From Thalassospira australica (GTDB lineage Bacteria > Pseudomonadota > Alphaproteobacteria > Rhodospirillales > Thalassospiraceae), in contig NZ_JRJE01000032.1 in NCBI RefSeq assembly GCF_000763295.1, positions 724,207 to 788,206 of the forward strand: a DNA stretch of 64,000 nucleotides, read 5' to 3'. Position 1 is the first letter of the stretch. The number at the start of each line of letters is the position of its first letter. The notes beneath the pieces are model-generated. The model was not told where the DNA came from and searched no databases. It was given only the letters and a program-made list of their open reading frames with translations. The translations under genes and the position numbers were made by a program. Of this stretch, positions 63,101 through 64,000 are shown one piece after another.

Positions 63101-64000
63101 GTTATCAATGCCGGTGACGGTGACGACGTTGTCGATCTGACCAGTGACACCCTGTCGTATGGCGATGTCACGATCAATGGTGGTTCGGGTTCCGATACCC
63201 TGTGGGGTAACGAAGGCGACGACACGATCAATGGCGAACTTGGTGACGACAATCTCCATGGTGGTGCCGGTGACGACGTCGTTGACGGCGGTTATGGCGA
63301 CGACCTGGTTCAGGGCGGTGTTGGCAATGACACGCTGCTGGGCGGCACGGGCGAAGATATTCTGCGCGGCGGTGCCGGTGATGACACCATGGTTGGCGGT
63401 ACTGACGAAGACACCGTCATGTATGACGATGCAGACGGTGCGGTTGATGTTGATCTGGCGAATTACACCGCGACCGGTGGTGCGGGCAATGACGCGATCT
63501 ATCATGTCGAAAACGTTACCGGTTCCGACCATGACGACACCCTCACAGGTGACAGCAAGGCCAACGTTCTTGACGGTGGTGCCGGTGATGACACCCTGTC
63601 GGGTGGGGCAGGCAACGATACGCTTGTCGGTGGCGAAGGTAATGATACCGCTGATTACAGCGATGCCGCAGAGGCGGTTGACGCAGACCTTGCGACCGGA
63701 ACGGCAGACGTTGGCGCACTGGAAACCGATCAGCTTTCAAGCATCGAGAACCTGATTGGATCGGATGGCGATGACATACTCAGTGGTTCGGATGACAACA
63801 ACACCCTGACCGGTGGTCTGGGCAACGATATCCTGTCGGGCAAGGACGGCAACGACCTGCTTGAAGGTGGTGCGGGTGACGACACCCTTGATGGTGGTCT
63901 TGGTGATGACACGGTCAATGGCGGTGACGGCAGCGACGTGATCGATGCCGGTGCCGGTTCTGATATCGTTGATGGTGGTGCAGGCGATGACAGCGTCATG
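45164..64000 (+). CDS. giant RTX (hemolysin-type calcium-binding repeat) secreted protein, 3' truncated by window
   Basis: An open frame of at least 6,279 codons runs off the right edge with no stop seen. It begins at TTG (GGGAG 8 nt upstream); an in-frame TAG lies just 5', and no better start is in frame. The protein is highly acidic, without any Cys that I could see, and is dominated by GGxGxDxxx calcium-binding nonapeptides. Order: short N-terminus (1-60), first RTX/cap block (60-340), Ser/Gly/Asp/Glu/Thr linker (341-869), then alternating RTX runs, intervening modules (typically DTVDYS..GVTVDL..GTA..IENV.GS) and ten cap modules (TDF..D.IDL...G..ITLEGV). There is no Sec signal; secretion should use the adjacent type I system via a C-terminal signal outside the window. 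An adhesin, S-layer or matrix protein is more likely than a toxin, because no enzymatic domain is visible. Confidence 0.95.
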   Translation, partial: MASPADQNDGVGISDTDIDQVLDDRAENGSAAGESDSGANSSGGGNSPSSANQVFTNIQNVIGTAYDDVLVGDGGDNTLIGGEGDDILESGEGEDVVTGGEGRDTFVLESGFEKTTITDFNVDEDKLALTDLGVDSVNEMLLLATDDGAGNVVVTFDTGDVVVFQGVTKAELANATLVDAPQIDAVTVASNTSSDGGATDENGEVIEGSEGDDTITGSSGDDTISTRGGSDSVDGGDGEDTLSLEGAADGVRVDIGEGVATDDLGSGRVTFSNIENVQGTSGDDVLRGDAGNNTLTGDAGDDTFGVSSGSDVFEGGSGQNTIDYSEAEQGVQVDLDSGAGQAITEDDTSSESSADNTDSTDNTDSGATDSGETGSGDSTSESSSENGSTDSGATGGGDTADSGESGTGESGETGTGDAETTDNSNNGETGSGTDSGSSDGSETQEDTSSGEASSGGSENGGESGSETGSGSDEETGTDSSSETGSGTGTDAGSDNPNDSGGDSGSEATDSSDTDGSVSGDSGSDNTSDAGGDDPLETNGTSGSETEGEAETGSDSGSGSGDGSGTTGSGEAEAGSGSDGGSDSGSNQAAGEDNTDSTSGSSGDDTVGSDEKGTETTGDQSGSEGADDGATDAQGGGASDPVNETNTGEATGEEASGEESGGSTGDGGEDNTTSGAQAGAETGGDAGTVSGEGSGESSGAEAETGEESGSQSGADSGDEAAGGSSEDTIDDTGGNEPTGDESTVDETSGADETSGDGEETSGEGSDSSESGSESGGDDTQTPAAGGLPGGETETSGGGASDAEPAGDETTGEETSGEDATGEETSGDESTGDQTADEATDEITDGTDGETDVTDTESDDGGSNAYDNTPTASDDLVQGSDAADTFGGGAGNDTLQGNGGDDTLEGNTGDDLLQGAAGNDVLRGETGQDILQGGEGSDSLYGGADDDVLQGGADDDLLVGGSGDDVMAGGSGDDFLRGGQGDDHMLGGSGVDTVSYSDAESSVTVDLANETATGGAGNDVVQMVENVVGSDYDDHITGDDANNVLDGGAGVDTLTGGAGDDTLTGGAGDDDFELTENFGNDTITDFAGSEDIIDLSKIGIQDFATLQTMMSDDGNGNTVIDFGDQGTLTLEGVSSDSLSADDFRGFGRIFETEDDDTQAGTDGSDAVYGYGGDDTIGGGAGDDVVSGGSGDDTVSGGTGNDTLRGQEGIDTVDYSGANGGVQVDLGDGTASGADGDDILDRIENVTGSDFDDEIYGDDGVNVLGGGAGNDTLVGRGGNDTLDGGAGDDLFVGEDGNDTIIGGEGSDTLDLSARDGGQDVHLTSGTSRDTETGDNDTISGIENVLTGSGNDRVIGNSDANTISTGAGDDTVTGVTGGDDIDGGDGHDTIEFGGGTTSINLATGTAETENGTAAISNFENVIGSDDADLIIGDDGDNILVGLSGDDTLLGGGGDDTLVGLIGDDTFSGGGGDDTLVGGEGNDTVDYSDVDGGVTVDLGEGTASGDGNDTLSGIENVETGAGNDVVYGSTADNAIHTGAGNDTVYGSTGNDTLAGGDGRDTLSYSSGTDSVGSSGVSIDLEEGTVTGNGFVDTISGFEEIEGSAGSDTMLGSSGDDVFIGGAGNDTIDGRGGDDTLTGGTGANTFVIASDSGNDIVTDFDPASNVIDIQGVDGLELFSDVVDFIGEDEAGNATVAIGDAVITLEGVDPNSLTYANFAGIRSLDGTEENDVLQGTARSDVINAKEGDDVVSGGEGNDTINGGAGDDVITGGDGADTIAGGEGADTINGGVGSDDLDGGDGNDTLSYQGSSSATNVNLETGQADSGDDSDSISNFENVNGSAQGDTITGDENANTLQGDAGNDVIDGGAGNDVIEGGSGNDTLVGGEGNDTIKGGSGEDTVSYGDASGGVSVNLSEGTASGADGDDSIEGVENLIGSAYDDDLVGSVEDNTIDGGAGDDTIDSGAGEDVVTGGEGSDTFVLTNASENVEVTDFDPVEDQIDLSSFGVPNFEALKKLISVDGDGNTLITVNDSVMKLVGVSPEDLSVDNFVEIDTLGATEGDDVLQGTGFEEIIDGLDGDDTIFGGGGADTIYGNSGDDTIVGDAGEDVIDGGEGEDTVDYSTGGSINVNLAEGRGGAGSEDTLVDIENVTGSNQSDTIIGDDGANTLSGQEGKDTIAGGAGNDALLGGAGNDRLSGGAGDDTLDGGEGIDIADYSTASGAVTVDLDEGTASGAAGNDTLSNIENVAGSDHDDTLIGDDANNTLSGGLGDDVLDGGAGDDLLVGGAGSDTIEGGAGVDTVNYANSGAVTINLSEGTATDETGTDSLSGVENVIGSAQGDTIAGDDGDNIINAGAGADTINGGAGNDTLSGGAGADVFVVGPNDGADTVTDFTVDSDLIDITGLSIGTYGELYERMSENENGDLVIDFGEDTSMVLEGVGLDDITPDNFIGIRDIVGTSGDDILYGTSGEDVISGLDGDDTIYGLQGDDSILAGAGDDTLVGGQGDDVLDGGDGVDTVDYSEETDALNVDLSQGTTATSSGNDTLRNVENIIAGAGNDDLTGSDDANQIEGGAGDDVLEGLGGDDSLSGGEGSDTASYANAQGSVTVDLEAQTAFGGAGDDTLSSIENAIGSTHDDVLKGDSGDNTLKGLAGDDTLIASEGDDVLLGGGGTDTVDYSNATGGITADMGTGIVTGLGADHLANIENLIGSDFDDVITGGLGNNVVSAGEGDDTLLGGGGEDTLLGGAGDDFLDGGKGRDFIDGGDGIDTVTYADAERSVKINLETGQTDSATGDTVLNVENVVGSQYDDEITGSDGDNTIQTGDGDDTINVSGGSDIIDGGTGKDVLNYSDSETGVDVDLDTGTADKADGIDQISNIEDVVGSDANDSISGSADDNTLSGGAGDDTIDGRSGNDLISGGAGNDTLSGGEGSDTVDYSGATGAQTIDLGAGTATGADGNDTLSGFENVTGTGFADIITGDEADNTIESGAGDDTLYGGAGNDVLDAGEGNDVVDGGTGDNTISTGEGDDSVIAADGADLISTGDGNDTIDSGDGNDTVFAGNGVDVVSTGGGDDLIDGGAGDDTIQSGIGADTIDAGVGDDTVVSGLGDDVVDGGAGNDTINTGEGSDIVDGGTGNDTIDTGEGSDTVRGGGGDDVILSGSGDDVIDGGAGNDTLSGGEGADTVDGGSGNDTLLADEGDDLLIGGEGADTVSYADAGSAISVDTANNIVSGSETGTDTLDGIEIVEGTDFDDTFVGGSQNDTFIGGAGDDTFDAGTGNDTLTLGSGADRIVFNPGGGDDVVTDFDVSSDIIDLTAFDIAGYGALEEMFGTDANGNMTITFEGGETITLQGVSPGEVSTENFIGYDTRIGTEDADVMVGGDHDEIIDGRGGDDTLSGGEGEDHLIGGDGDDTLSGDAGDDTLVGNAGSDVLSGGAGIDTADYSGESAGIVADLQNGTVAGGDGDDTIDGVENLIGTDHSDTLIGDDENNTLTGLDGDDTFAGGAGDDVFEGGEGSDTVDYSSAEQRVDVDLNASTASGQGSDTFSSIENVVGSDYNDEIVGDANANTISSGAGSDAINSGAGNDVIDAGAGIDEVSGGAGDDIIDGGADGDILLGEAGNDTISGGEGDDIVDGGIGDDWVYGDAGDDILDGGENEDDVDTIDYSNVDSGVTVDLVKEYATGGAGDDIVRNFERVIGTDYADTLVGSDGVNTLDGGSGNDVLNGGSGDDVIITGDGEDMIVLQPGGGHDTATDFDVANDQIDLSAYGIEDYAALRDQMADDENGNAVITLGDGDSITLEGVSVDDLGPGNFFGYEVILGTEFEDNITGSQISDEIHALESDDIVDGQAGNDDIYGNEGDDTLIGGAGDDTLRGGDGSDTADYSDTDEGVTVDLGAGTATGEAGNDTLESIENVTGGDGDDVLIGDENANILDGGEGSDTVFGNGGDDTLIGGEGEDVLSYADAQDGVNVDLGSGTATGGAGFDTIDGFETLVGSGHDDTLAGDDTANVIDGGSGDDTLSGGAGDDTMVGGAGNDIVDYSDQSDGVVVDLENGTGTAIDGTDTLDGVEGATGGAGDDTLSGSTGNNILAGGAGNDTLTGGDGNDTLAGGEGADLVDGGAGDDVLSFAGDDIAADGDTTDHVGSPTTDGTGDVADISGKNISDDSFVGGDGNDTLVAGSGDDAIILDQDHENGAANPSIVDIENIDAGDGNDVVDLTSDVHSYGDVTIDGGAGDDTIWSNDGDDVIAGGAGADNIHGGVGADVIDGGADDDIIDGGLGADTIDGGAGNDTIAAGAGNDVLTGGDGDDTLDLSDADGATIDLAAGTASSDATGVDAIAGFENVIATDGDDDITGSADDNIIDAGAGNDSVTLDGGNDDLDGGAGVDTLDLSGTTGGVTVDLAAGSASGANTGDDTIANFENVTGSDDADIITGSDDANVIDGGDGNDTIDGGAGDDVISGGEGDDTLAAGDGNDTLSGGAGADTFVFEDGTDDDLVSDFALNADVISLPDLGVAAWTDLLPLLSDGPDGAVISLPSGGTVTLSGIAVDDLTPDHFEGIANVGTPGEDSLGGGDGDDSVDGGDGDDTVDGGGGDDSLDGGSGDDTVDGGDGNDSIDGGDGNDSVGGGDGDDTVGGGGGNDTLSGGDGTDTLDGGDGDDVLQFEADRTGQAGDETDHAGSPGVDGTGDVADLEGLGLSDDQFDGGSGVDTLVGTSGDDAIILDNDHEDASNTPSISDVEVIDTGDGDDVVDLTSATDGYGDVTVDAGSGNDTVWTSAGNDEINAGDGDDAIHDGAGNDVVNAGAGNDTLEGSLGNDTLDGGDGTDLLDLSDADGVNVDLGAGTAQSDAFGSDSVSNIENVTGSAGDDIITGSADVNEIDGGAGNDTLDGAAGDDTVSAGDGDDTVLAGAGDDTLAGGDGTDTLDMDGAAGAVVDLAAGTASSNETGSDAISGFENVIGSDGDDVITGSDDGNAISSGDGDDTVDGGAGDDTLDGGAGNDTLLGGSGNDTVAGGDGADQINAGLGNDTLSGGSGTDTFTFDDGADADLVSDFTVGSDKIALPDSGVTSWTDLQDMLSDGPDGAIITLPSGGTVTLAGVSVDDLGPGDFEGIDNVPTDGNDSLDGSGGDDTVDGGGGDDTMSGGGGNDTLGGGDGNDTVDGGDGNDTLSGGDGTDTLDGGDGDDVLEFGADGTGQAGDSTDHVGSPGVDGTGDVADLEGLGTSDDIYDGGAGTDTLVGTSGGDAIILDGDHENGAANPSISDVEVINTGDGDDVVDLTSQVHSYGDVSVDAGAGDDTVWTNEGNDSISAGDGNDHINGGAGNDIVDAGDGNDTVVGDAGNDTLSGGAGFDTLDMSDAEADIAVDLQDGTANSSETGSDIVSGFENLVTGSGDDTITGSTANDTISTGAGADTIDGGDGIDLIDGGAGNDVISDGAGSDLAMAGAGDDTVIAGSGNDSLDGGDGTDTLDMTNASSDAEVDLAAGTATSSETGNDQISNFENVTMGAGDDQVTGSNADNVIDGGAGDDTIDGGAGDDTLAGGSGADTFVFADGIDDDVVSDFTVGEDKISIDDLGLESWSDLLPLLSENGDGNAVLSLPAGGTVTLIGVGLSDLSADDFNNITDGATPYDDNLEGTDEDDTIDALAGDDTVAGGAGDDTLLGNDGADTIDGGTGNDSINGGAGDDTLVGGDGNDAISGGDDNDELIGGAGDDTLDGGAGDDVLNFEADGTSQSGDTTEHTGSPGVDGTGDVADISGKNISDDTFAGGAGDDTLDMTDGSDALILDGSKLGDGETTTPTTETRTFGLTESASSADVAAAWSDANLYAFDFGTSFTDENGNLNLAAADDSVSYNGNGIGNNGGSPVGSQINHDAQTGDSEAIVVDLGADATTATVQVSNLMAGENGGEVGSWQAFDADGNLVATGTLDDSTIDYTSNGVGTATINVTDGGGSAVEFRYIAFESEPYADGSTGSDSSDFFVRSISFDTIVDETTTDGARLDDVEVINAGDGDDVVDLTSDTLSYGDVTINGGSGSDTLWGNEGDDTINGELGDDNLHGGAGDDVVDGGYGDDLVQGGVGNDTLLGGTGEDILRGGAGDDTMVGGTDEDTVMYDDADGAVDVDLANYTATGGAGNDAIYHVENVTGSDHDDTLTGDSKANVLDGGAGDDTLSGGAGNDTLVGGEGNDTADYSDAAEAVDADLATGTADVGALETDQLSSIENLIGSDGDDILSGSDDNNTLTGGLGNDILSGKDGNDLLEGGAGDDTLDGGLGDDTVNGGDGSDVIDAGAGSDIVDGGAGDDSVM
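46184..47770 (+). repeat. Ser/Gly/Asp/Glu/Thr-rich low-complexity linker within the RTX protein
   Basis: About 530 residues (approximately 341-869) with almost no hydrophobic or basic residues, built from short degenerate motifs such as SGETGSG, ESGSETGSG and DETSGDGEETSGE. It separates the N-terminal RTX block from the main array and is probably an extended disordered spacer. Confidence 0.85.
54069..54760 (+). repeat. longest uninterrupted RTX nonapeptide run
   Basis: About 25 consecutive nonapeptides of the type GAGDDTIDG without an intervening module, predicting one long calcium-filled parallel beta-roll. Confidence 0.75.
57545..64000 (+). repeat. C-proximal super-repeat of about 1.6 kb, three copies plus a partial fourth
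   Basis: The landmark GSP..DGTGDVAD recurs at about 57545, 59144, 60713 and 62318 (spacing 1599, 1569 and 1605 bp, all multiples of three). Each full copy contains, in order, the segment DAIILD.DHENG, DVEVI..GDGDDVVDLTS, RTX runs, a FENV.GS module, a VSDF cap with LSDGPDGA..SLPSGGTVTL and another RTX run. The fourth copy begins the same way but carries a large insertion and is cut by the window end. Confidence 0.8.
62454..63087 (+). other. inserted non-RTX domain of about 210 residues in the fourth super-repeat
   Basis: Between ALILDG and the conserved DVEVINAGDGDDVVDLTS segment lies sequence with no RTX motif and beta-rich composition, including VQVSNLMAGENGGEVGSWQA, FDADGNLVATGTLDD and VEFRYIAFESEPYADG. 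It may be a beta-sandwich carbohydrate- or ligand-binding domain; I cannot name the family. Confidence 0.65.

Noticed and set aside
61724..63532. 602-residue minus-strand open frame
   Set aside because: Same cause; its periodic Val/Ile/Ala/Thr pattern tracks the RTX period.
45164..64000. Short periodic DNA repeats resembling a CRISPR or satellite array
   Set aside because: The period is 27 bp or 9 codons, degenerate, and in one continuous reading frame, so it is protein-coding RTX sequence.

Overview
The window looks like a chromosomal segment of a marine or aquatic alphaproteobacterium in Rhodospirillales, most like Thalassospira. This is inferred from the mix of gene families, moderate-to-high GC and gene style; there is no rRNA or other marker to prove it. 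I saw no tRNA, rRNA, CRISPR array, insertion sequence or prophage.

Layout. 1-4.2 kb: two small hypothetical genes on the minus strand, a PAS protein paired with a soluble chemoreceptor, and an acetylpolyamine amidohydrolase-like deacetylase. 4.2-8.8 kb: two LysR regulators, a membrane urate hydroxylase with a cytochrome c tail (PuuD) and a Tat-exported metallo-beta-lactamase-fold hydrolase. 9-20.4 kb: a complete urea-nitrogen block, with the urea ABC transporter urtABCDE followed by urease ureDABCEFG. Each half is preceded by a candidate sigma-54 promoter, which suggests nitrogen control. Urate hydroxylase and urease fit a theme of purine/urea nitrogen scavenging.

20.4-28.3 kb: an SRPBCC/ArsR pair with two matching operator palindromes, a biotin ECF transporter (bioY, bioM, bioN), the glutathione-dependent formaldehyde pathway (adhC-fghA) with a divergent LysR gene, a glucanase-fold lipoprotein and a small DUF1508 protein. 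28.3-36.2 kb: 3-hydroxybutyrate dehydrogenase, a TyrR/PhhR-like enhancer-binding regulator (ACT-PAS-AAA+-HTH), divergent methionine gamma-lyase, a periplasmic solute-binding-like protein and an AceE/MdeB-type 2-oxoacid dehydrogenase E1. Between the regulator and the lyase lie TyrR-box-like sites and a sigma-54-type promoter with enhancer-like spacing. This forms a coherent methionine-degradation locus producing methanethiol, ammonia and 2-oxobutyrate, the last probably consumed by the E1 enzyme. 36.3-40.7 kb: HPP-CBS membrane protein, Ldh-family oxidoreductase, MarC protein, small HNH protein and M48 protease.

41-64 kb: a type I secretion ABC transporter with an unusual C-terminal extension of about 280 residues, its HlyD-family adaptor, and one open frame starting at a TTG codon that runs to the end of the window without a stop (at least 6,279 codons). 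It encodes a giant acidic, cysteine-free RTX (calcium-binding nonapeptide) protein. It has a Ser/Gly/Asp/Glu/Thr-rich linker of about 530 residues, ten copies of a non-RTX cap module, and a C-proximal super-repeat of about 525-535 residues present three times plus a fourth partial copy interrupted by a distinct domain of about 210 residues. This secretion cassette and its architecture are the most unusual content of the window. The C-terminal secretion signal lies beyond the right edge.
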